Origin: Trachythela sp. YZ-2020
Lineage: Eukaryota; Cnidaria; Anthozoa; Malacalcyonacea; Clavulariidae
DNA length: 64,000 bases
Direction of reading: 5' to 3'
NCBI GenBank assembly: GCA_016169945.1
Contig: JADLSH010000331.1
Span: 744,001 to 808,000, forward strand
The first letter of the stretch is position 1; every line of letters begins with the position of its first letter. The position numbers and the translations under genes were made by a program. The notes beneath the pieces were generated by a model. The model was not told the DNA's origin and did no database searches. It worked only from the letters and a program-made list of their open reading frames with translations. This document shows positions 12,401-24,400 of this stretch, piece by piece.

Positions 12401-15400
12401 TCATTCTTGAAATAAGAAAAAATGTTTTCTTAAAACCAGAACTTTTTTCTTATAATTTTTCTTGACAAGAAATAATTTCTAAGAATAAGAAAAATAATCT
12501 AAAAAATAAGAATTTTATTCTAGGCTAGACTTTGATTTTTTGCAGTGTATTATCTTGGACAGAAGATTACCTTACTGAAAGACGTCAGTACACAACAATC
12601 GGTTCCAAAAAATCGACCACAGAGAAAGGGAATTATGGAGTTCAACAGGGGTCTGTCCTTGGACCATTATGACCATTGTTATTTGCTCCCTTTTGTAACG
12701 ATCTACTTGACTGTGCGTCTGCTAGAGATGGAACTTTAGAGATGTATGCCGACGACACAACGTCATATTGTGTACAAGATACTGCGGATTCGACAATGGC
12801 CACAGTAAATAAGGTTTTGGAAAATGTAACTAACTGGTGCTCAAATTCTGGTATGTCTATTCACTTCAAGAAGTGCGAGTACATGATAATGAGGCAAGAC
12901 CAATTTGTAGGTCCTCTCGAGCAAATAACTTTATGTAATATATCAGTCAGAAGAGTCACAAAATCAAGATAGCTGGAATTTAACATAGACAGCAATATCA
13001 AATTTTCTAAACATGTAAATGACATCTTGGTAAGCTTTGCAAGAAAAACGATCTTACTAAAGTCTATCCGCTTCCTACCGAAGCCAATGTTACAGGGTTT
13101 TTATAACAAAGTAATCCTCCGGTCTGTTACTTATGGGATTATTGTATGGGGAGGTTGTAATGTAACTCTATTTAATATATTAGAAAAAATGCATGTGTGT
13201 GCTGCCAAAATAGTTTATGGCCTTGATTGGAACACTGAAGCTAGCGTAGCTCTATTTAATGGAGGATGGAAATCCTTAGCATGACACTATAAGCACAGGT
13301 TGGCAGGCCCAACTCATAAATGCTACCATTATTATTATTATTATTATTATTTAACTTTGCCAGGTGACACATTTATATCAGAAAATAACAAATAAAGTTA
13401 CAAACACACAAAAAAAAACCACCAAAAAAACCCCCTATACAACACACTAAAGTTACACACTAATAGCAAAGGGCGGGGACGCCACAACAGTTAAAACCAA
13501 TTACTGTGGCCCTTAATATACCATGTCAATATACCCAAAATATTTCAAGTTCATTTATTAAACGCGATACAAAAGCGTACAACCTTAGATGTCAGTACAG
13601 GCTAATATTACAAGCGAAGAGACATAATGCACAATTGTTTATCCCATAGGGGATCAAAAAAATTATTTATTTTTTTAAATTTGGCTGTACAGAATTTTTT
13701 AAACTTGTTCAGATAATCTATTTTTCTACAGAAAAACGTTTGAAATAAAAAATGGAGGTTACAAGGCGTTTTTTTTAGTAAAAGCTAAAATCTCGGCCAT
13801 ATTGAAACGTCATTGTTATCATAACAACGGTAATGACGTCATTTTTGTGAACAATTTTCGACTCTTAGAATGTTGCTCAATATATGTGGCATAAGCAACA
13901 GTTCTTCAAAAAAATTCAATCTAAAACATAAATTTACCATATTTCAAAAATTGTAGGAAGCCACCTTAAATTTTACGTTAAAACCAAAAAAGTAGTATAA
14001 ATATAAACAATGTACAGCTACGGCTTTCGGCTTGGCCGACATGCAGCATGCATCATAGCTTTTGAGAATTTGCTGTGATTTGATTTCTAACATTTATAAA
14101 GACGTAGACGTTGCTCAAAATATAAACAATCTACCCGTGGAGGTAGGTCAAAATATAAATAGTGACTACCCATTGTGGTGGAGCCCATTGAGGCACAAAA
14201 TATCATTGATCTACCCATTGTATTAGAAGAACAAATTGGCAAAAATGAAAACCAAATTTGGTTTATGACTTATGGAAAGGAGCTTCAAGGGCTTGTTATA
14301 ACTGATTTGGAAATTGAATTTCCTTACCATGATATTCATGCAGCACTTTTGCATGTTTTCATGAATGACAGTCATGCTATTTTGATATTAGAGGGCTATA
14401 TGATGGCCTTAATAAAGCAAATGAATTATTTATTTCTCTTTGATCGACTCCCTCCGGTTGTGTGAAGTACTTCATATAAATTAAAGATTATTTATATTCT
14501 TTCTCGTACTGTATATTTACTCATGCACTAATAGTTAACTATGATCACTACGCTATGATTTATTGTTCACAGACTATTTAGTACGTTTACAACAAAACAT
14601 GCTTAGGCAGCACTTTCCTTGCGATAGTAACTACTAGTATCGTCGTATAGGCATTAACTGCGGCTATAATATACTCTTCTCTGTTGTAATATTTTTACAG
14701 TTCGTTCACCCACAAATCTTGTTGCGACTCGGACAGATTTTAAATGTTTTTGTTTTGGTGTTTTTTTCGTAACTTAAAGTGAAATAATCGATTTTAGTAC
14801 AATATTGTTTGATATAAAAAGTTTGAGATATTTGAAATAATTTTTCTGTAGCAGAACAAGTGCTTAGTCACTGCAAATTTATTTGGTTTTTTTGTACTGC
14901 TTCTCGAAAAATGTTTTTTCTCATTAACATGTTTTTTCGCTGCTCTTTCGCAATTAATTATATAGAAAACTTTTATTTAAACTAATTTGTATATATTAAA
15001 TGTATTTCCTACTCTGTCAATGATTTTTGGAGTCTTTCCTGTCTGTTTTTGTCGCTTTCAAAGCGAATATTTCGCTGTTTACTTGTTCGCAAAACTCTTG
15101 CAGTTTTTGTGCCGCCATATTGTTTTCGCTACTCACTGTATATCAACTGATATACAGCGAGTAGTTCAGCCAACCAGATTTCTGAATATGTCATATACGG
15201 TGAGTGACTATATTATGAGAGTTATCCGGGGCTTTTGACCAATCGCAAACGAGAATAGATTTTGAATGTATAATAATAATAATAACAATATTTACAATAA
15301 TAAAAACAAATACTTTGCCTTGGGCACATTCTAAATTCGTTTGCTCTTCCAATTTTGCTAAATTTTGTCAAGCCAACCAGAAATCACGAATGCAAAGTGC

Positions 15401-18400
15401 AAGAATATTATCCATCAATAGAAACATTAATTATATCGTGCCATGAATAACTGACGACATTAACTATGGTTATTTAAGAATAAGGTGCTATCTATCAGGG
15501 TAAGAACAATAACAGTACTTACTTTAGCTTGAAATCTGTCCAAAGCCAAGTCTCTGGGAAATGCTTACGAACTTTCACAGGTACCTTCTTTATTGGTTTG
15601 TTTTTTTCGATTTTAATGGAGGTGATTTTGGGTTTGACTGGAAGGGGCGGACTATATTTTTGTCGCGAAGCTATAAAGATTTAAACACACAATCATTCAC
15701 ATAGCGTAACGTTGTAATCCATGTCATGCAATATATTTCTATTAAAAGTAAATTACACGAAGTTTTAGTCTGCTTAGACAGCAAGAACTCGGACAACAAT
15801 AGAATATGTTATTTTACAACTTTTTTACCTCTTTTCATTTTCAAGATATTTTAGTTTGTTTGATATGTGAATGAAATAATTCAACTATGCACAAGCGTGT
15901 AAAATTTTTCAAAAGAATCACTCTCGTTAAAGTAAATGAAGCAATAACTGCTCTCCATTCACTAACGTTTATACAGAGTGTATGACGTTTTAAAAGTCCT
16001 ACGGAATATAACATCGTTTTGCCTATTGTGAAGTCATCATATTTACATATAAAATGTACTAACTAAAGGTATTTCTCAAACAAACAAAAAGGGACATTGC
16101 AAAATGAGTTATACTATAATTTCATTAAGTTCTTTCAATCTGGAAAAACAAAAATTTTGTCGCAAATACCCTTAAGAATATTGCAATTGTCGTTCCACAG
16201 GTAATGCAGTTATTTTCAGTATCTTACTTTGCTCTATCATTTCCTCTGGAGGTCTCAAATAGGATATCATAGGACGAAAACGATACGCCCTATAAGGCCC
16301 TCCGTATTGATACCATCTTCTGCGATAATGCCTGTATGGCCATACGAAGCTACGGAATCTGTATAAACGTCGGCGTGGCGGAGTAGAACACGGTTGAGTA
16401 AAAATTTCTAAATTTGAGATAAATATGACGCCAGCATTCTGCAAAAAAACATGAGAAGAAATTAGATGTCAACAAAATGTCTTTGCTTTGTAATGGATAA
16501 AGGTTTCACTAGGAGAACTTTTCACAAAATGCAATATAGAAAAAATACTCCGGAGCTGGCTGCAATATATTCAAGCAGTGGCGTGCTGGCAGGGGGGGCC
16601 GGGGGGCCATGGCCCCCCCCAGCGAAGATTTTTGGGGGGCGCCAAAACATAAATGGGGCGCCGAAATTGCACAAAATCACACAAAAGCGCACACAAGCCT
16701 ACCTACAACGGCAAGCATTACTGTCCAGTCTGTAATATCTCAAAGGATGTAAATTGTTAATTGTGAAATGTGAAGTGATTTGGCTTACGATCACTGGTAA
16801 ATTCGCCGTCTACTTCATGAATGTTCGCCGTCTATTTTTCTTTGTTTAAGAAAAAAACTAAGTCCTTCTAATGAATTATATATTTATTCAAACTCTTGAA
16901 TGTGTTGTTTCTTGCGCATTTTTATTTTTATGATGTTTGTAATTCTCAGAATTCCGTCAAATCGCCTCCCAAAACGCAAGAAATGGCATTTCAGGGACTC
17001 TAAATTTCAAAATTTTCCCGGGGGAGCATGCCCCCTGGCCGCCCTAGAGGTCTCGCGTCTACGACGCTCTACCATACACAAATTACAAGGGGCGCCAAAT
17101 TTCCAGCTGGCCTCCCCTGGCGAACACAAGACAGCACGCCACTGTATTCAAGAATGCCGTTTGGCCGAAGTAATTATTTATTAAGTATTTGTACGCAATG
17201 ACAAAAACAATGAGATTATTAATTATTGACTATAGAATTATCATATGCCAAAATGTGCAATGAACAGTAGGTATATGTTTTTTACCGTTCTATAAGCATG
17301 TAAAATTTGTTTGAATCATACATATGCATGATATATTAGTTCGTTTAAAAAAACAATTTTACTCTTCTTTGGGAAATTTTAAGTCCTCCTAAGCGAGATT
17401 CCGCTGGTAGTGAAGGTAAATATCTCTTGTAAAAAGAACAAACTAGTGATCAGATGTTTCGAATAGCATATGCGCGAGATATTGATTGATTGAAGACTTT
17501 ATTTAATGAGGGTGACACTAAACAGTTACACAAAACTGATAAACACGTGGCCCTCAATAAAATATTAGCTACATACAAATATATTAATTATCAAGAACTA
17601 CCTAAAACATTACAAAATTATCCAAGACAATTAAACTAAAACTAATAATATGCCCAATATAATAATTAGGTTACAAGAATTATATTAAAAATGGTCAAGC
17701 TGAGATTGATTATCTAAAGCTATATTAAAAAGAGAAGACTTAAAACTCTTTACAGATGTCAATTTCCTAATATCAATTGGCAGGGATTTCCATTCTTTAA
17801 TACTTCGTACAGTAAAATATCTGCCAGTTCAGTTTCAAAATTGTAATGTGGACATATAAAATTATGTTCAATGTGTCGAGTGGATCGTTTGTGAGTATCA
17901 CAGTTTCTAAGTAAAATGTAATTGATGTATTCAGGCAAATTACCGTGCACTCCTGGTAAAAAGGGAGCCATTTAAGCTTATTAAAAAGAGGAACAGAGCG
18001 TGCTCCATTCCCTGCATTTAAGATTAACTTTGCTGCGCGTTTGTAACGCGTAATTAAGATGTAATCTAAATTAGATCTGCTGCAGGAAGACCATACCGAG
18101 CATCCATACATCATTACTGGTTTAATAGTTGCATTGTAAATGTTGACTTTGAATGCCAGACCGTTAGCTGGGCTCGCATAAACAGTTTTGAATATAGGTA
18201 GTTTGATCATAAATACCCGCAGCTTATCACATAAACATAACTTAAGTGGAACGAAATGTTCATACAGAAATCATATTTACTGTTGATGCAATAGAAGTGT
18301 TGATAAAATTTTGCATCAATTCATTACCTAGAATTGATCAATTTGTTCGTTGAAAAATTGATCAACTTCCTGTGTGTGTGAATGGACCAATGGCTATTCG

Positions 18401-21400
18401 TTTCAGTGACTGATTGACCAATTGGGAACAAGCGTGCCAGTAAACAGGAAGTTGAGCAATTTTCTATCAAATGTATTTTTCAAATTGATGAACTGAATTA
18501 ATGCAATATTTTATCAACACTTCTATTGCATCGACAGTAATACTTACGTTAAATGTTTGAGACACATCTGCGCCAAGCGGCATTCTAGAAGGCCAGGTAC
18601 ATCTTGAGTAGTGGCGTGTGTTCATCGGACCAACTTCTTGTCCATTTAGAATTCTCATCGCCTAAAAATCGATAAAGATCTGCATGAGGGATGTAGGGGC
18701 GTCGGACGTTTCGAGCGAATGCCATTCGTCTTGAAGTTATTAGCGAGGATTGGGGGATATGCGCTCTTATAGTTAATACAGAAGCGACACGTCCTAAAAA
18801 TAGAGCAATGATAAAGCAATCAAAAGCACTTATGGTAAACAAAATATGGACATAATATTACAAAACATATTAATATGGAAATAGGCGAAAAACACACGAA
18901 TGCAAGATCGAAAAGTACGAAACTATATTTATGCATAATCGGGGCCCGTATCCTAGGAAACGAGAGTAAATGCGGACTTGATTTAGATCTTAATAACAAA
19001 TACCGGAGTAATAAACAAAATTAAACAGCAAAAACTAATTAACAGCAAAATAGTTCTATTTTTCACCTAGTTTGTCACCTCTACAATTGCCGAAAGGATA
19101 CACACCTTTTGCAAGTTTTCCCGCCCTTACTCTCGTTTCCTTAGTTACGAGGCCCGGATTACGAATTATGCATAAGGTTTACAGTGTATAAGAGATCCCA
19201 GGCTACCAAGTTCCAGGGCCTTTGCTCAAATGCCGAATTTCTCTTCATACTCTTCAAGTCGTTTTATGCTACAAACCCACAGTGCATGTAAATTGATTTT
19301 GTGATTTCCAGAGAGGACCGAACAATTTCGACAACCACCGCCACTCTCCTTGATACGTCCATGATATAAAATATACCACTAATCAGCATTTCTTTACGCA
19401 CCTCTCCTTTCGTTATTTCATCAGCCTCTCTCAAAAGTAAAACACTTTTATCGAGAGCAGAAATCGCTACACGTGATCCAGGTTTGGCTCTCATGACGAT
19501 CTTCGTTTTCTCACCAGGCTTTTTCTGTTCCTCGACGAAATCAACAGATACCTAAAACCGATGTGGGAGAGATACCAAACTCAGGGAAAACTTATAGCAC
19601 AATTAGTATAATTTATAGTGTCTCGTTTTTATAGCCATAATTGTGGAAATCTCCTTGAGAGCCTACGGTAGCTTGAATCCACCGTACACTTGTACTTAAG
19701 TGCATTTTCTTAATTTGTGACTATTGATTATCTTAAAAAGTTAAATACACAATTTCAATATTATACAAGGCGTTTATGATACACTCAAGGTAGTTGAACA
19801 TTTCAAACTGTAGTCAACTATATACTTAGGTCAAGATGAAAGTTATATCGGTAAAACTGGCAAACAATGTTTAGATTAATAACCAAAACAGGCAATAGCT
19901 CGAAACGGTAAACAAACCGAACAAAACCAACATTTGTAAATATTTTATGCCAAATAGACTTACAGCGGAAGTTTGTGCCATATAGTCAAGCACTCAATCT
20001 CTTAAACGGTTTATCTAAATCTAAAGCAACAGGTCTTGATAAAATATCTGGAAATATTTTAAAAGTCGCAGCCTCTACTATTGCCTCATCACTTACATAT
20101 ATTTTCAATGATGCGATTATCTCAAATCCTTTTCCAACCGAATGGAAAATGGCTAGACTCTTGCCGCTTTTTCAAAAGGGCCCATGAAATGTATCCGAAA
20201 ATTATAGACCAATTTCGGTATTGCCATCAATAAGTAAAATAATGGAAAGAATTATGTACGACCAGATATATGAATATCTTTGCGAGAATTCGTTACTCTT
20301 GACTGCTTCGGATCTTCTATACAGCTCTAACATGGACCGTACTATGTTTTATTATATTTATTTTGAAATCAATGGCATTTCTTGCAATCTAATTGGTAAA
20401 AAATAGTGCGATTAATTCCCAGATCGCACTATTTTGAGCTTTGCTCGCATCATCTTCAGTATTAATTGCATCATTTTTAAACCAATCACATTGAAGCTCT
20501 GCACAACAACAACCAATCAGATTGAATGATGGAATTCAACTTGCCAATCAATTTAAAGAAAAATGTTCTCTGGCAAATGACCAAATCTGTTCACCATAAA
20601 TTGTCAACACTCTAGACTGCATTACTGCAGTTTCTTTCACAAAAATCAACATAAGGCGAGTCAAATTTAAAAGAATATCAAATATTTTTTCACAAATAAT
20701 ACTGGCCAAATTATTGACAAAATTTTGATGAAACATTATCACAATGTCAACAAAAACAAGTTTCATTTGAGCAACAGCCACAAAGCTGTCAAAGACACAA
20801 GGTATTAAAATATGGAATGACCGATTGTAGTTTCAATGTTTGAATGCAAAAAATCACAAGAAACGTTTATCAATTTACATGTAAAGTCTACGATATTTTT
20901 AAACTTACTTTTGCAGTCTTTATTTCTAAAAATTCACTCGCATTTTGCTTGTTTATACTGAGTCTTTTAATGTTTTTGTCAATTTGTGAAATTACAATTC
21001 ATGTTGATGCTATGCCACGGCATTTCAGGGAGTATCGTGGGTGTGTCAATTGTAAACCAAGACTAATTTCAAAATGAATATAATAAAGTGGAAATTGAAC
21101 TTCGTGTCGTGCAATTTTGGTCTGAAATCAAACTTGTGATTACAAATCGCGCTCCCGGTTCGCGGTCGTGCGATTTTGTAATCACGCGTTTGATTTCAGA
21201 CCAAATTGCACTCCACTCAGTTCAATTACCATTATTAATTTAGTTGTGCTGCTAGATCTAAAGAAGGCTTTTGATAGCGTCAACCATTTTATATTGGTGC
21301 GTAAATTAGAGTTGTACGGTATCATCCAAAATGCATTATCCTTTATAAAATCATATTTAACTGATCGTAAACAGAAAAGTCAATTGGGTGACGTAATGTC

Positions 21401-24400
21401 TTCTGAGAGCCGGGTTACATGCGGTATTCCACAAAGCTCCATTCTTGGCCCACTCTTCTTCCTATTATATATAAAGGACCTACCTCAATGTCTTAGACAA
21501 GTTAGTGCTCGGTTATTTGCCGATGATACGAATCTAATTGCAGCTGGAGAAACAACAGAGGAAGTGGACTCGGCCATAAATGGTGATCGTACAGTATGTA
21601 TAAAAGAATGGCTTTTGGCTAATAAACTAAATCTTAATGTCGCGAAAACGGAATTTCTTCTGATTGGCTCACATTATAAATTAAATAACATTGTTACTAT
21701 ATATAGGCCAAGACTATATTGAACAAGTCCGCCATAGTAGAGTTCCTGGCGTTGAAATTGATAAAAATTTATCTTGCAACAAACATATTAAAAATATAGC
21801 TGATTTCGTAGACAGAGAAACTTTGATCTCTATCTATAATGCTTTAATACGTCCTCATTTTGACTACTGTAGTGATGTATGGGATGCCCTTGGTGTAGGG
21901 CTCTCTAACAGACTTAAAAAACTTCGAAACAGAGCTGCAAGAATAGTTATGAATATTACGTATGCTACTCCTGGTATAGAAGCGATAAACGCATTATGGT
22001 GGGAGACTCTTGAGACACAACGAGCCAAATCAAAAGCAAAACAAATGTACAAAGTTCTAAATGGTTTGACTACCTACCTACCTACCTACCTACCTTATGT
22101 ACCTACCTACCTACCTACGTACTGTACCTACCTACCTACCCTGACAAGATTTTAACTAAAATTGAACGGTCAAAACGTTTGGTCGTGAATCAAATTTGAC
22201 CGTGGTTCGCATTCATGTAGTTAAACCAGAGTATCGAGAGAAAACATGTTTGGCCCATGTCGCGTACCTGATTTTCTAGTTTGTCTTCAACGTCATAGAC
22301 AATACTGTCAGCAACGGTCTCTTTATCCCCCCTGACATAGTAGACCAATATTCTACAGCTGGGGACCATTTCCTGGGTAACGTTGAACTTAAGCTCAAAT
22401 TCGTTCATACTTCTTCCTCGTATGATTCTGCCGTTATACGTCAAGTTTGTCTGATCGGTGATCGAAGTAAGACGTCCTTTCAGGATTTTCCAATCCTGGG
22501 TTGCCCAGCTCACACCAGACAGCAGCAAGTTTCCTTTGCACAGAACCTCAAACGAAAACAAATATAAAGGTTAGCGCCTTTGCCGCTTATACATATTATG
22601 AAGATCACCTTAAAAAAGTATCATTGAACAAGTACGATATATTTAAATACTCTCTAGTGTAAACAATAGACAGATTTAGAAAATTACTTGCCAGGAGTAA
22701 AATTACATGGGTGAGTATGGAAAATTCTCAACGCTGATTGATTGCGCTTCTTTGGATTAATAACGCGATAATCAGCAAAGCATTTTTAGGCCGCTTTTAT
22801 CGTAAATATTCAATTAAAATATTTTTTACATGTGCATTTCCCCCCCCCCCAAATAATCACCTATGTAATTTTACTAAAACAATTATTCGCCTTAGCGTCG
22901 GTGAATATCGTAGATAAAATCCTCGACTTCGTCTCGGTTTTTATTCACCGATATTCACCTCGCCTTCGAGGAATAATTGTTAATTGTGTTCGCAGGAAGA
23001 GGCCGAAAGTCTTTGAAACGAAATGCTGAAAAGTGGATACGAGACGAAACTCCTTACTGCAACAATAATTGAATGAGAATATTGCAACCAACAGCAAAAT
23101 AATAGTTTAAATTGAGCTTTGCCTTTATCCAATTTTCATTCGCAATATCAATGTACAATCAGGCTAGTTTTAACGCATTCGGCTAATAATACCTTGTAGA
23201 AAAAGGGGATCCTTTTTCGCATGTTATCAGGAACGGTATACAAAACTTTTACAGATCCTTGACTCCCAACCTAAAAGTAGTGCAAGATATGATAACTAAA
23301 CACAAGTTGAACGATTGGCAATGCCATTATTCGTTAGTGGAACTTGTAACACATGCCCTTCCTTAAGAATCCGTCAAGAGAGCCCGGAGAGTTGATTAGA
23401 GTTAATGACAGTAACTTTCGCTCGCCCTTGACCACCAAATCTGATCAACTCTCATGCACTCTCATGCACTCTCATCAACTTTAAGCTGGTTAGAATTTTA
23501 AGCTGGTTAAAATTTGGTTAAAATTTTGATATATTATAAAACTTGCATGATATATCACATATTCGATAGTGTGCAAGAATGATATAATTTTTCCCCACAA
23601 AGCTTCCATTTAATATTTCGTAAATGCACTTATTAACAAACATCTGCTAACAGGATAAACTAAGGTTGCTTTTTGTCATTGATTATATATGGAATGCATG
23701 GAGAAATCAACAACGCGTTCATCTATGCTGTACTCTATACGTACGGTCTACAGGGTGTATCAAAAAAACTGCAAATACCATAATTTGTATGCACGAGATC
23801 ATACATTAGAATTTCAATGGCTGTGCAAATAATTACGCTTCTGGGATTTGAAAATACGTTTCCCAGGGGTATCAAAACAAGCACACAAAGTGAATTAAAC
23901 TTATGAGTTCGATTACGAATGGCTCAGTTAAGAACAGAACTAAGAGAATTTCTTGTTTTAAACGTATACGAGCAAACTCAACTTCCGTCTAAAATCGTGT
24001 TTATTGGAAAAGCACATAACCCTAGGGTACGCAAAACACAATGGTTAGGGAGCGTTAGTAAACATGATCGACCGTAGGCAAAGAAAATTGTGTCTAACAA
24101 ACAAATTGAAGTACAACGTATTTTCAAATCCCAGAAGCGTAATTATTTGCACAGCCATCTAATGTATGATCTCGTGCATACAAATTATGGTATTTGCAGT
24201 TTTTTTGATACACCCTGTATAGAGCACTGGTACGTGCTTTGTTTACATTTGCTAGCAGGAAAATTTCAATTATACAAAAGATCGTGTTCTCCATTGTGAT
24301 TTAACATGCATATGAAAGCAACGAAATTCCCTTTGGAGCTATAATTAAAATAAAAGATTTTGCCTGCCAGAGAAAACGTAAACAAAATAACGCAAGTGCA

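Larger units (their letters stand above)
8069..15522. other. Intron 11 (7.4 kb), rich in transposon debris
   Basis: This intron contains a 15-bp minisatellite, a FLYWCH/MULE fragment, an ORF with 24-codon internal repeats, a decayed LINE ending in (ATT)n and a conserved-looking fragment near 14.2 kb. Stretches 9367-10668, 13352-14174 and 14466-15522 show nothing else that could be identified. Confidence 0.6.
19975..22155 (+). pseudogene. Decayed CR1-like LINE related to LINE-B, interrupted
   Basis: Fragments give [37 protein letters not shown] (19975-20344), then after a roughly 890-base interruption [49 protein letters not shown] and [17 protein letters not shown] (21237-22070). The protein is clearly closer to LINE-B of the right half (ATGMDKISAKILQVAAP, NYRPISILPVVSKLMERIM) than to LINE-A. 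Stops and frameshifts abound. It ends in a TACC microsatellite and is not attached to the 9-bp minisatellite. Confidence 0.85.

Noticed and set aside
24090..24299. Plus-strand ORF of 69 codons
   Set aside because: It lies in the right TIR of the palindromic MITE at 23751-24217, and its openness follows from the inverted repeat.
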